Shown here in pieces: positions 15,788-24,145 of a stretch of 64,000 nucleotides of DNA. The stretch's first letter is position 1; every line of letters begins with the position of its first letter. The position numbers were made by a program, and so were the translations under genes. The notes beneath the pieces are model-generated. The model was not told the origin of the DNA and ran no database searches. It saw only the letters and a program-made list of their open reading frames with translations. Source of the DNA: Lachnospiraceae bacterium (GTDB lineage: Bacteria > Bacillota > Clostridia > Lachnospirales > Lachnospiraceae); NCBI GenBank assembly GCA_017433725.1, contig JAFRGQ010000025.1, positions 1 through 64,000 of the forward strand, in the 5' to 3' direction.

Positions 15788-16010
15788 CAAGAACGCCTCG
15801 GCGTTCTTGCTGTGCTGCGCATAGTGCGAAGCACTTTCCTTAATGCGTGGTTGCGATTTGCCGTGCCTAAGCATGCGTAACAATGCTCCAGTGGAGCATT
15901 GTGCAGCTGAGGCTTTTAATCCCTGATGCGGATTTGTATCCTATGTCAGAGACAAGTTTCATTTTGCGCGTTCATCATAGACTCACGTCACGAGATGTCT
16001 GCGTTACAGA
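15788..16010 (+). repeat. interspersed repeat B1
   Basis: This opens with the perfect palindrome CAAGAACGCC-TC-GGCGTTCTTG (15788-15809). It continues through GTGCGAAGCAC, a CAATGCTCC/GGAGCATTG hairpin, GGCTTTTAAT and a CTGATGCGG...GTCAGAG arm, then a reversed family A-like module. The same order, in reverse orientation, is found at 43421-43598 (B2), which lacks the CAATGCTCC block. It fills the 316-base gap between the Nudix and thioesterase genes. No ORF lies in it, so it is a non-autonomous repeat. Confidence 0.75.
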
Positions 16011-16062
16011 TTAATGACAAATAAACAGTTAACGTGCTTCTGCATTCTTCAGCCGAGATACC

Positions 16063-16548
16063 TCAGAACCCCTCTCTCTGTCTCTTCTTTCTCGCCTCTA
16101 TACGCTCTTCCGCGCCCTCCCACTTAGCCTGTTCCTCAAATGTCTCGATTTTCAGGCCATACGGAACAGGAGCCGGTTTGCCGTTCTCGTCGATGCATAC
16201 TTCAGTCAGGAATGCGCGGTTAATCGGCGTGCGCATGCCCGTCTTGGGATCCTCAATCCAGGTGTCTACGCGGACTTCGATGGATGTTCGGCCGACATGC
16301 GTGACATAGGCGATCATGACGATTGTGTCATTCAGGAAAGCGCCCTTCTTGAATTCAAGGTGCTCAATTGAGACGGTCGCGACGTTCATGCTCGCGTGCC
16401 GCATGGCGGCGATGCCGGCGATCTCATCGATCCACTCGAGCAGTTTGCCGCCGAAGAGGCGGTTCTGGCCGTTGATATCCACATAGCGCAGGAGGTGGGT
16501 GGCTTCGGTGCGGGAGTAAGTTACGGTTCTGTAGCCTTTTTCATACAT
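16063..16548 (-). CDS. hotdog-fold acyl-CoA thioesterase
   Basis: This 161-aa protein (from the ATG at 16548) is of the YciA/BFIT single-hotdog type. It has NGQNRLFGGKLLEWIDEIAG with the Asp of the active-site helix, then VATVSIEHLEFKKGAFLND and TSIEVRVDTW. It would hydrolyse acyl-CoA in the cytoplasm; the chain length cannot be told. The start at 16548 has AAAGGA 8 bases upstream. The frame extends 33 codons further but that part has no ribosome site and resembles no family sequence. The C-terminal tail is highly charged. Confidence 0.8.
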   Translation of the reverse strand: MYEKGYRTVTYSRTEATHLLRYVDINGQNRLFGGKLLEWIDEIAGIAAMRHASMNVATVSIEHLEFKKGAFLNDTIVMIAYVTHVGRTSIEVRVDTWIEDPKTGMRTPINRAFLTEVCIDENGKPAPVPYGLKIETFEEQAKWEGAEERIEARKKRQREGF

Positions 16549-16833
16549 GGTGATAGTCCTTTCGAGCGTATTGAAATGATTAGATAAGCCGTTTTCCGAT
16601 ACAGATGATCGTTTACGGATGAAATTATGGTTCTTTAATAAAGGCACTTTTCAATCATCATTATAAATAATGTCTTTCTATGAATTGATAATGATATTGT
16701 TCTTGTAATAGTAAAATAATGCCTTATCTGTAATCGCGATATGTATATTGATGGAGCTGCGAATTTTGTGCCGATCATTCCGATGCGAGCAGCCCAAAAA
16801 GAAAGTTTGCACAGGGCAGGGAGCGGTCAAGCT

Positions 16834-17577
16834 TTATTTGTCGTCTCTCTCCAGCCCCTCCACATTATCGTCAAAGCACTCGACATACCGGGCCCTCTTC
16901 GAAGGTTCGACTCCGCCGAGAAAGAGATGCGGCGTCGCGCCGAACTCGTTGACGCGGAAGGAAGCGATTCCCGGACGGCGCTCCTCCGTGTAGATGCTGG
17001 TGATGCCGGTAGGTGCCGAGACAAATCCATGCCAGAGAGGCATCGGGGAGACGCCGATGAGGTGACCTATGAGAACGCACTCAATTCCGAAATGGCAGAC
17101 GAGTGCGATGGTATCGTGATTGGAATGGAAAGCTCTGTATATATTGCCGTCGCGCTCGTATCCGTGCTTTGCAAGCAGGGTATCCAGACCGTCATATACG
17201 TACGAGGCTTCTGCGTCAACGCCGCCTTCGTGCATGATGGGGTGGGTGCACCATTTGTCTTTATCATACATCTCCGGGATTTTGGTCCAGTCGGCGGGAC
17301 GCCAGTCCCAGGCGATCATTCTCCTGCCATTCCCGTCCGGGCGAAGGATACGCGGCGGAAATTCCTTGAGCCAGTCGAGAGTGGTCGCTGTCTTTCCGAG
17401 CTTTTCGAGCGAGAAGGAGGCGGTTCGCTGAGCGCGGCCGAGCGGAGAGACATAGAAATAGTCGATGTTGTAGCGGTCGATGATGTCTGCGAGAAGCTTC
17501 GCTTCCGTGTCGCCGCGCGGGGTGAGCGAATCATGTTCGTAATCAGGGTCGCCGTGTCGTATTATGATGATTCTCAA
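16834..17577 (-). CDS. histidine phosphatase family protein
   Basis: This 247-aa protein starts at TTG 17577. GAAAGGAG (17584-17591) sits 6 bases before the TTG, whereas the longer frame to ATG 17601 would include that site. The N terminus is LRIIIIRHGDPDYEHDSLTPRG, with the RHG phosphate-accepting histidine. SPLGRAQRTA is the second basic motif, and the catalytic partner histidine lies in ALVCHFGIE. This is the phosphoglycerate mutase/phosphatase superfamily. The long middle (WDWRPADWTKIPEMYDKDKW) is not that of glycolytic mutase, so it is more likely a phosphatase of unknown substrate. Confidence 0.8.
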   Translation of the reverse strand: MRIIIIRHGDPDYEHDSLTPRGDTEAKLLADIIDRYNIDYFYVSPLGRAQRTASFSLEKLGKTATTLDWLKEFPPRILRPDGNGRRMIAWDWRPADWTKIPEMYDKDKWCTHPIMHEGGVDAEASYVYDGLDTLLAKHGYERDGNIYRAFHSNHDTIALVCHFGIECVLIGHLIGVSPMPLWHGFVSAPTGITSIYTEERRPGIASFRVNEFGATPHLFLGGVEPSKRARYVECFDDNVEGLERDDK

Positions 17578-17664
17578 GAGGGACTCCTTTCTGTAAAGCA
17601 AGAGATGTTTCTCACATTATTATATTACAATCCTGCAGAATGTTGAATCTAAAACAAATTAAAT

Positions 17665-17699
17665 ACCGAAGTGAGAGCAAAAAGCTCGAATACTTCGGT
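17665..17699 (+). repeat. ACCGAAGT hairpin (second of two similar ones)
   Basis: ACCGAAGT (17665-17672) pairs with ACTTCGGT (17692-17699), with an inner GAGC/GCTC stem. It matches the hairpin at 2343-2377 in its outer arms. It lies just upstream of the histidine phosphatase gene, in the 570-base gap 17578-18147. Confidence 0.45.
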
Positions 17700-17736
17700 A
17701 ACCGTCAGCCCCAAGCCCGAGTAAGCAAGAGATTAT

Positions 17737-17983
17737 TATTCAGCTTCTTTCCAATACAAGCACTTATGAGGCAAACGGTATACTATTCGATCGGTAAACA
17801 TTCGCAGTCCTGACGAGAAACAAAAACCTTTGCACTCTGTGTGACCAAGTGTATGCTGTAAGCGACACGCGGGAACACAGAGTGCAGATATGGTTTTTCG
17901 TTTCGCAAGACAGGACGAGAGTTTACCGATGAATATGTATACCGGTGCCGTAGGAGATGCATACTATGAAAGGTAGCTGAATA
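17737..17983 (+). repeat. long palindromic element C1 (MITE-like)
   Basis: About 247 bases fold back on themselves. The ends are TATTCAGCT and AGCTGAATA. Inside, GGTAAAC/GTTTACC, TCCTG/CAGGA, GAAAC/GTTTC, AAAACC/GGTTTT and GCACTCTGTG/CACAGAGTGC pair in register around a central loop near 17848. The right half from CAGGAC to GCTGAATAG recurs at 55313-55385 (element C2) with few changes. It has no ORF. This is the form of a miniature inverted-repeat element. Confidence 0.75.
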
Positions 17984-18028
17984 GTAACATCAAGAGCGAA
18001 TCAACATAAGGATTTAATACTCAGTTCA

Positions 18029-18057
18029 TTGACTTTCACCATACCGCTTTTTAGAAT
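18029..18057 (+). promoter_or_regulatory. sigma-A-type promoter for the BMP lipoprotein gene
   Basis: TTGACT (18029-18034) and TAGAAT (18052-18057) are separated by exactly 17 bases. The start would be near 18064, giving an 84-base leader. A hairpin GTAAG...CTTAT around GCCC/GGGC (18091-18127) lies 7 bases before the GAGGAGG ribosome site and could modulate translation. It matches no riboswitch that I recognise. Confidence 0.7.
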
Positions 18058-18147
18058 TAATACTATCTCAATTAAAGGACATCAATCACCGTAAGCCCTG
18101 CCCTGTAATGCCGGGGCACGGACTTATCATACGAGGAGGTAAAATTA

Positions 18148-19479
18148 ATGAGAAAGAAACTTTTTGCTGTCATCATGACCGCAGTCATGGCCGTCAGCCT
18201 GGCAGCCTGCGGCGGAAATTCCGCAGGCACGGGAACGGACGCTTCAAATGGCTCCGACACAACAGACTCATCCGCCGCAGTCGAATACGTTCCGCTTGAG
18301 CCCGGCGCTCCTGTCGCGAACGCGGACATGAAGATCGGTCTCATCTGTGCCGGGAATGAGGAAAATGGCTACGACGCCTCTCACATCGCCGGCCTCACGA
18401 AAGCCTGTGAAGATCTCAGTCTGGATGCGGCAACGCAGGTCATTATAAAGAAGGATATTCCGGAAGACGAGAGCTGCTATAACACGGTGCAGGAACTTGT
18501 GAATGAGGGTTGCGGGATCATTTTCTCAGATGCGTATGGTCACCAGAATTTTATGCAGACAGCAGCCGTCGAATATCCCGATGTGGTCTTTGTTGCCTGT
18601 ACAGGCGACACGGCTGCGGCATCAGGTCTCACAAATTTCAAGAATATTTATCCGCATGCATTTGAAGCACGCTATGTGTCCGGTGTGGCAGCCGGCATGA
18701 AACTTGCCGCGCTGATGGATGAAGATCCGTCACTGGATCCGTATGTTGGCTATGTGGGATCCTTCCCGTATGCTGAGGTCGTATCCGGTATGACCGCATT
18801 TTTCCTGGGCGTACGTTCCATCGTTCCGGAAGCGCATATGGACGTCGAGTACATCGGATATGAGCATGACCTGGCGGATAAGACTGCATATGCAAATGCA
18901 GCAAATTCTCTCATCGCCAACGGCTGCGTCATCATCGGCCAGTACGATGATTGCACAGAAGTTGCTTCCGCTGTTGAGGCTGCCAATCAGAGTGGTCAGA
19001 AGGTCTATTGCGTAGGCTACAACACCGATCTTAGGGATGTGGCTCCGAATGCAGCGCTCACATCCGCACAGAACAATTGGTCAGTGCTGTATGAGAACAT
19101 GCTTTCCTGTATGATAAACGGCGAGGTAATTCCTGTTGATTACTCTGTGGGCGTCGATCAGAATGCAGTCATGATTACTGAGCTCGGTTCTGCGTGTGCA
19201 GAGGGAACACAGGAGGCGGTTGATGAGGCGTGGGCCGGCATCAAAGATGGAACTCTGCAGGTTTTTGATACTACCACATTTACATGTCAGGCGTCTGATG
19301 ACGATTCATATGTGGTGGATGACAATGGGGTGCTCCTGTCGGCGTACGGTCTTGATGCGGACGGTGATCTCATAAATGATTATGGGGAGGCTGTGATCGA
19401 CGGGGCATTTGTCGAATCCGAGCTTCGCAGCGCTCCGTATTTCTCGCTCAGTATCGACGGGATCACGTCGCTTGCCTGA
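18148..19479 (+). CDS. BMP-family (nucleoside-type) ABC substrate-binding lipoprotein
   Basis: This 443-aa lipoprotein has lipobox SLAAC (Cys21). The BMP/Med fold is visible in KIGLICAGNEENGYDASHIAGL, then IIFSDAYGHQNF, VVFVACTGDT, the FEARYVSGVAAGMKL helix and YVGYVGSFPYAEVVSGMTAFFLG. Family members bind nucleosides or related compounds for ABC import. The expected permease and ATPase genes are not adjacent. GAGGAGG precedes the ATG. The protein carries an extra C-terminal segment of about 60 residues after the core fold. A cytoplasmic BMP protein is encoded 5.5 kb away. Confidence 0.85.
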   Translation: MRKKLFAVIMTAVMAVSLAACGGNSAGTGTDASNGSDTTDSSAAVEYVPLEPGAPVANADMKIGLICAGNEENGYDASHIAGLTKACEDLSLDAATQVIIKKDIPEDESCYNTVQELVNEGCGIIFSDAYGHQNFMQTAAVEYPDVVFVACTGDTAAASGLTNFKNIYPHAFEARYVSGVAAGMKLAALMDEDPSLDPYVGYVGSFPYAEVVSGMTAFFLGVRSIVPEAHMDVEYIGYEHDLADKTAYANAANSLIANGCVIIGQYDDCTEVASAVEAANQSGQKVYCVGYNTDLRDVAPNAALTSAQNNWSVLYENMLSCMINGEVIPVDYSVGVDQNAVMITELGSACAEGTQEAVDEAWAGIKDGTLQVFDTTTFTCQASDDDSYVVDDNGVLLSAYGLDADGDLINDYGEAVIDGAFVESELRSAPYFSLSIDGITSLA

Positions 19480-19548
19480 TAGCGCGCTGTATCTTCTGAC
19501 AGTCAGCTTAAGGCAAGCGGTAGATAGTTCCGGTTCAGACATGAATTT

Positions 19549-19600
19549 CAAGAACGCCTCGGCGTTCTTGACGCGATGTGCGTGCCGCGAAAGCTCTTTC
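19549..19600 (+). repeat. partial interspersed repeat B3
   Basis: The palindrome CAAGAACGCC-TC-GGCGTTCTTG (19549-19570) is identical to those heading B1 and B2. Beyond it only a loosely related stretch (GCGTGCCGCGAAAGC) remains. It is a truncated copy, 70 bases after the BMP stop, and could also end transcription weakly. Confidence 0.6.
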
Positions 19601-19643
19601 TGCTGTACGTTGATAGTTTAAGTAAAAAAAATATTACTTTGCA

Positions 19644-19672
19644 TTTAAGTTCCGTCTTCAATGCTTTATAAT
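19644..19672 (+). promoter_or_regulatory. promoter for the CapA-like gene
   Basis: A perfect TATAAT (19667-19672) has a weak -35 TTTAAG (19644-19649) at 17 bases. The region upstream is AT-rich. Confidence 0.5.
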
Positions 19673-19717
19673 TAATTGTACATGGTTCAAAATAACGTGC
19701 CAAGGAAGGATGCTTAC

Positions 19718-21607
19718 ATGCCAGACGCAAAAAAGCGAGAAGATGGACTCGATTTAGATAAAGGGAAAGAGACGGAATCCGTTAAGGACGAAGCCAAAGA
19801 AGCGGAAGCCGTGAAGGACGAAGCCAAAGTGGCGGAAGACGTTAAGGATGAAGCCAAAGTGGCGGAAGACGTTAAGGACGAAGCCAAAGAAGCAGAAGCC
19901 TTTAAGGACGAAGCCAAAGAGGCGGAAGCCTTTAAGGACAAAGCCAAAGAGACGGAATCCACAGAGGACGAAGCAGAAACCGCTAAGGACAAAGAGAAAG
20001 AAACGGAAATCGCTGAAGACAAAGCGAAAGTTGTCAGGGGCAAAGAGACGGGATCAGACGAAGAGAAAATCTCCGAGCCACGAAGAAAAACCGCAGAAAA
20101 AGAGAGAAAACGCAGGAGCAGCGCGTCGCAAGCCGGAAAGAGAAAAGCTTCTTCCGGAAAGGGAAGTACATCAGCAGGCAAGAAAGATGCCTCTGCCGGC
20201 AGGGAAAGACCTTCTTCCGGAAGAAGAAAAAAGCGCCGACGCCGCGCCGTCCGCCGCAAGCAGACTCCCTTCGAGAAGTATTTCATGAAAATCAGCGGAC
20301 CGATTGCTTTCCTGCTCCTCATTGTTTCGACCATCCTGACCGGCAGGACCGTCTCGGCTTCCCGGAAAGCAGCCAACGAAGCGGCTGCCGCACAGCAGAT
20401 GCAGGAAGCAGCTGCATTAGCTTTAGAGACAGCTGAAACATCAGCAACGGCGACTCCGTCTCCGGCCCCGACGATGCGGCCGAGAGCCCTCCCGATTCCG
20501 GAAAATGTCCCGGAGCAGGATGTCGTCGGATTTTTCACGAACGGCCTTGCCTCAGTCGACGGACAAAGCGTCACGGTACTGTGCGGCGGCGATAATCTGA
20601 TCCATGAGCCGATTTATGAGAGAGCGCGGACGGACAACGGATATGATTTTGACTATCTGTATCAGAACGTGAAGAGTTTCATCGAGTCCGCGGATATAGC
20701 GACGATCAATCAGGAAGCACCGCTGGCAACGGATCTTGAGGATCCCTCCGGCTATCCGCATTTTAACACTCCGAAGGAAGTCGGACAGGACCTGTTCGAC
20801 GCCGGATTTGACGTGATCAACATCGGCAACAATCACATGTACGACATAGGCAGCCAGGGTGCTCTCGTCACGGAACAGTTCTTCCAGAACAGAGGTATTC
20901 CTGTTGTCGGCTTTTATCGCAGCGATGAGGATTACCACAATATTCGTATCATTGAGAAGAACGGGATCAAGGTTGCTTTCCTGAGCTTTGTGGAGATGAC
21001 GAACCTCGATCCGGATGATTCGGACCTTGGATACTGTGTCAGCATGGAGGACCGTGAACTCGTCAAAGAGCAGATAAAGGAAGCCAGAGAACAGGCAGAC
21101 ATCGTTGTCGCGCACGCACATTGGGGCGAGGAAGGAACGACCGAGCTGACTGACGGTCAGGTCGAAATGGCGCATCTTATGGTTGACTGGGGCGTGGACA
21201 TCATCTTCGGTAATCATCCGCATGTTATACAGAGCCTGGTAACAATCACCCGTGAGGAAGACTCTCAGCTCTGCCCGGTCATTTACTCGATGGGCAACTT
21301 TGTCAGCGCGCAGACACATCGGAACCAGGTTGTGAGTGCCATGCTGGCGGTAAAGATTGCAAGGGATGCAAATGGTATCGCCCGCCCACAAGCCATGGGC
21401 GTCATGCCGGTCATCACACACTTCACGCAGGATGACAGAATGGACATCGTGCTATATCCGCTGGCAACTTACTCCGAGGAACTTGCAGAAGCACACTATG
21501 TAAACGGTTCGGACGGAGATTTCTCTCTGGACTATATTTACGGACTTCTGAACGAATCTATTCCGGATCGTTATCTGAACAGGATGTCCAGCCTGACAAG
21601 TTCATAA
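19718..21607 (+). CDS. CapA-family metallophosphatase-like membrane protein with charged repeats
   Basis: This protein has 629 aa from ATG 19718, chosen because AAGGAAGGA lies 7 bases upstream; the frame extends 14 codons further without a site. Residues of about 20-110 are tandem units of about ten residues of the type KDEAKEAEAV, followed by a Lys/Arg/Ser-rich basic stretch. A membrane helix is at about 190-212 (ISGPIAFLLLIVSTILTG). The outer domain is CapA-like: GGDNLIHEPIY, INIGNNHMYDIG, VVAHAHWGEEG and IIFGNHPHVIQ, with calcineurin-type metal ligands. CapA acts in polyglutamate capsule export, but many members have other envelope roles. No capBC is nearby. Confidence 0.75.
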   Translation: MPDAKKREDGLDLDKGKETESVKDEAKEAEAVKDEAKVAEDVKDEAKVAEDVKDEAKEAEAFKDEAKEAEAFKDKAKETESTEDEAETAKDKEKETEIAEDKAKVVRGKETGSDEEKISEPRRKTAEKERKRRSSASQAGKRKASSGKGSTSAGKKDASAGRERPSSGRRKKRRRRAVRRKQTPFEKYFMKISGPIAFLLLIVSTILTGRTVSASRKAANEAAAAQQMQEAAALALETAETSATATPSPAPTMRPRALPIPENVPEQDVVGFFTNGLASVDGQSVTVLCGGDNLIHEPIYERARTDNGYDFDYLYQNVKSFIESADIATINQEAPLATDLEDPSGYPHFNTPKEVGQDLFDAGFDVINIGNNHMYDIGSQGALVTEQFFQNRGIPVVGFYRSDEDYHNIRIIEKNGIKVAFLSFVEMTNLDPDDSDLGYCVSMEDRELVKEQIKEAREQADIVVAHAHWGEEGTTELTDGQVEMAHLMVDWGVDIIFGNHPHVIQSLVTITREEDSQLCPVIYSMGNFVSAQTHRNQVVSAMLAVKIARDANGIARPQAMGVMPVITHFTQDDRMDIVLYPLATYSEELAEAHYVNGSDGDFSLDYIYGLLNESIPDRYLNRMSSLTSS

Positions 21608-21642
21608 AGCCGGTGGAATGACCATTTATTACGAAATGCGAT

Positions 21643-21675
21643 CAGAACAGGATATCTGGTCTGACAAGTTCTTAA
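21643..21675 (+). repeat. diverged duplicate of the CapA-like gene's 3' end
   Basis: These 33 bases match the last 33 bases of the gene (21575-21607) at 27 positions, including the TAA. It is an untranslated echo of the terminal codons, 35 bases downstream of the real stop. Confidence 0.6.
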
Positions 21676-21727
21676 GGCTCTAAATATCACAACTTCATAC
21701 AAATGTAAACCTCCTCGCAACTTTAGG

Positions 21728-21762
21728 TTGACAATTAAAAACGCGGGTTATATGATAACCCG
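21728..21762 (+). promoter_or_regulatory. bioY promoter with palindromic operator over the -10
   Basis: TTGACA (21728-21733) and TATGAT (21751-21756) are 17 bases apart. The palindrome CGGGTTAT-ATG-ATAACCCG (21744-21762) covers the -10. A repressor bound there would block the polymerase. Biotin genes are often controlled this way (BirA, BioR and other regulators), but this sequence is not the classical BirA box, so the regulator is unknown. Confidence 0.7.
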
Positions 21763-21796
21763 TGGAAATGTCAGACTAAATTGTGAGGAGTTTTTT

Positions 21797-22360
21797 ATGG
21801 ACAAGCAAAGTAGCAGCATCGGTAACACAAAAGTCATGGCGACAATTGCAGTAATGACGGCGTTAACATGCATTTTCGGACCGCTCTCCATTCCGATCGG
21901 ACCGATTCCGATATCACTGACGCCGTTCTGTGTGTTCTTTTCCGTTTATGTGCTGGGAATGAAGAAGGGCACAATTGCCGTCCTTCTGTACCTGCTCATC
22001 GGGCTCTCAGGCGTTCCGGTATTTTCAGGATTCACAGCCGGTCCCGCAAAGCTTTTCGGACCTACAGGCGGATATCTCATAGGCTTTATCCTTATGGCGC
22101 TTATTTCAGGTTACTTTATAGATAAGTTTCCGGGAAAATATGTGATTCAGTTCTCCGGTATGCTTCTCGGACTTTTCGCTTTATATGCGCTCGGAACATT
22201 CTGGCTTGCTTATTCAGCGGGAATGACACTTCAGGCGGCGTTTGCTGCAGGCGTTGCACCGTTCATCCTGTTGGATGTCCTGAAGCTGGTGCTCTCGATG
22301 GCACTCGGGACACAGATCAGGCACAGACTCGGGGCAGCCGGTTTTGCAGTTTGGGCCTGA
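21797..22360 (+). CDS. bioY: BioY biotin ECF transporter substrate-binding subunit
   Basis: This protein has 187 aa from ATG 21797, with GAGGAG upstream; the longer frame from 21728 would run through the promoter. It is hydrophobic, with about six helices. Family motifs are FGPLSIPIGPIPISLTPFCV, GLSGVPVFSGFTAGPAKLFG and PTGGYLIGFI. BioY binds biotin in the membrane and works with an energising EcfAT module encoded elsewhere. Control by biotin through the upstream palindrome is inferred. Confidence 0.9.
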   Translation: MDKQSSSIGNTKVMATIAVMTALTCIFGPLSIPIGPIPISLTPFCVFFSVYVLGMKKGTIAVLLYLLIGLSGVPVFSGFTAGPAKLFGPTGGYLIGFILMALISGYFIDKFPGKYVIQFSGMLLGLFALYALGTFWLAYSAGMTLQAAFAAGVAPFILLDVLKLVLSMALGTQIRHRLGAAGFAVWA

Positions 22361-22401
22361 AAAAAGTCTCTGACGCAGGATACAGATCTGCATCAGAGAC
22401 T
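22360..22401 (-). terminator. terminator for the minus-strand GT-C gene, related to repeat B arms
   Basis: AGTCTCTGACGCAG (22365-22378) pairs with CTGCATCAGAGACT (22388-22401). On the minus strand the stem is followed by TTTTTTC. The arm CTCTGACGCAG also occurs in repeat B2 (43421-43431), so a repeat module seems to have been used as a terminator. It overlaps the end of the minus-strand gene. Confidence 0.6.
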
Positions 22402-24039
22402 GAACGTATCCGGACATATCAGCGCATAGCCGAATGATGTGAGCGGAATCAACATATAGACATATACCATTGCGTACTGACTCTTCGTCTCCCACAGGAT
22501 GTGGAAGAGGAAGCCCCCGATCAGGAACAGGGCGGGGAAGAGCAGCATATCAAGACACGCCGGAGAGAGCATTTTGCTTCTCCGGTCTTTTTTATTCCGG
22601 GTCTTTGTCCTCGACCGGACCAGACCGGTCAGCAGCGAGAAGGCACCGATCGAAGCGCCGACATATAGAGGAAGATTAATGAGCGCGCAGTAATTGCAGT
22701 ATATAGAATAGGGTTCGCCGCCTGTGTAGAGCGAATGCAGCAGCTTGCCGTCCATGTGCTGATTCATGTCCTCGAGCGGACCGGACCAGACCGACTCAAA
22801 TGTCGGTTCACACCATGTAGAGATTATTTTCTGCGAATAGAAAAACAGCATCAGTCCCGGATTTCCGGCAAAGACCTGAATTCTGTCGGATATTTCCTGC
22901 TTTGCCATCTCACTTGTCAGGGCCATATTATAATCATTGTTGCGATATGTCCTGTAAATATAGCCGTTATACCATCCCGGGGCGAGATCGCCTCCCTGCA
23001 TTCCCATCGCGATCCACATATGTTTCGGCAGCTGCTGCGGCATCTCATGTCCCGTGACACGTTCGCCTGCCAATCTCATGGTAGGTCCTGATAAAACAAA
23101 GGCTGCAAGAAGCAGAATCACTGCCGCGAGGCAGAGCCGATTCCGTCTGGGGGCTGCCACAGGTTCGTCCGAATACCGGTAATCAGGTTCTTCATATCTT
23201 TTCTGAAGTTCCTTTTCTGCGACTGCCTTTCTGCGCAGATAATGGAGCAGAATGATGATGCATTCGGCAATGATAAAGATCGAGGCGTTCCCTCTCACGC
23301 AGGCTGCCAGATAGGCGGTGACGATCATGAAAAGCATCGACGGGAAGCCGTGCTGCCTGAGGAATCTGCCCAACATTACAGACGACAGAAGCATCAGTGT
23401 GATTGATATCGTTTGATTGTAGCCGAACAGAATAAAGTACAGCTGTGGTAGAAATACAAGGGACAGAAGCGACGCGAGCTTGACAGACTCCTCATTTTCG
23501 CCGGTCATGATGGACGTGAGGCGGATGATAAGGAGATTATTTATTAATGTCAGGACCAGATTGATAAAGTAGACGAACCTTATGTCCTGCGAAATGTGCG
23601 CAAGCAGCATTTCGTAGAGGACGAAACCGATCTGGTGGGCATTTTCAAAGAGATACCCTCCCCTTTCGAGGGAAGAATAATCGTTGTTCAGGAAGCCGAC
23701 TGCCGCTTCAAAACATAATTTGGCATCCGCCCGCGTAGCCGGATCCACATGGTAAATAAGTACAAGTCCTGTCCACAGATAGAAGAGCGCAGAGATTGAT
23801 GCTACGACCTGCGGTGAAATATATTGAAGGATATTTTTTCTGAGACATACTATGAAGAGAATCAGAAAAATCAGAAAGAAGAGTATGAACAGAATGCTGA
23901 CATGGTTGTACTCCATATGCTCTTTACTGTTCATGGGCATATATGCGCGGTTCACAAAATTCATAAAGACGAGGGACAGCAGGAGTGCTGTCCCTAAGCC
24001 TGAAATGATAAATTTACCGGTTTTGCATACTATGTTCAT
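22393..24039 (-). CDS. polytopic GT-C-type glycosyltransferase-like membrane protein
   Basis: This 548-aa protein (from ATG 24039) has about eleven membrane helices. A large polar loop, probably outside the cell, lies between the last two groups of helices (about residues 330-450). The start of the protein and the early acidic loop (VDPATRADAKLCFEAA) resemble the PMT/ArnT-like GT-C superfamily, which uses lipid-linked sugars. No specific family can be named with certainty. The frame extends 21 codons upstream of 24039 but without a ribosome site. The phosphoesterase gene lies just upstream in the same direction. Confidence 0.6.
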   Translation of the reverse strand: MNIVCKTGKFIISGLGTALLLSLVFMNFVNRAYMPMNSKEHMEYNHVSILFILFFLIFLILFIVCLRKNILQYISPQVVASISALFYLWTGLVLIYHVDPATRADAKLCFEAAVGFLNNDYSSLERGGYLFENAHQIGFVLYEMLLAHISQDIRFVYFINLVLTLINNLLIIRLTSIMTGENEESVKLASLLSLVFLPQLYFILFGYNQTISITLMLLSSVMLGRFLRQHGFPSMLFMIVTAYLAACVRGNASIFIIAECIIILLHYLRRKAVAEKELQKRYEEPDYRYSDEPVAAPRRNRLCLAAVILLLAAFVLSGPTMRLAGERVTGHEMPQQLPKHMWIAMGMQGGDLAPGWYNGYIYRTYRNNDYNMALTSEMAKQEISDRIQVFAGNPGLMLFFYSQKIISTWCEPTFESVWSGPLEDMNQHMDGKLLHSLYTGGEPYSIYCNYCALINLPLYVGASIGAFSLLTGLVRSRTKTRNKKDRRSKMLSPACLDMLLFPALFLIGGFLFHILWETKSQYAMVYVYMLIPLTSFGYALICPDTFSL

Positions 24040-24145
24040 ACTGTTTCCCTGTATCTCTGCGTGAGATGACCCGCCGCTTCGATAATTACAGACTTGTGTC
24101 ATGAGAACACGGTTCAGTGGTTAAAAATGCTATGAAGGAAAACCC

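Noticed and set aside
16741..17646. Plus-strand frame of 301 codons
   Set aside because: It is a shadow of the histidine phosphatase gene on the minus strand, which shows clear RHG and histidine motifs.
18091..18127. Leader hairpin of the BMP lipoprotein gene as a purine riboswitch
   Set aside because: It lacks the three-way junction and conserved loop sequences of purine riboswitches; I only note a hairpin.
19714..20574. Minus-strand Ser/Ala-rich repetitive frame
   Set aside because: It is the mirror of the charged tandem repeats in the CapA-like gene, which has a good start and domain.
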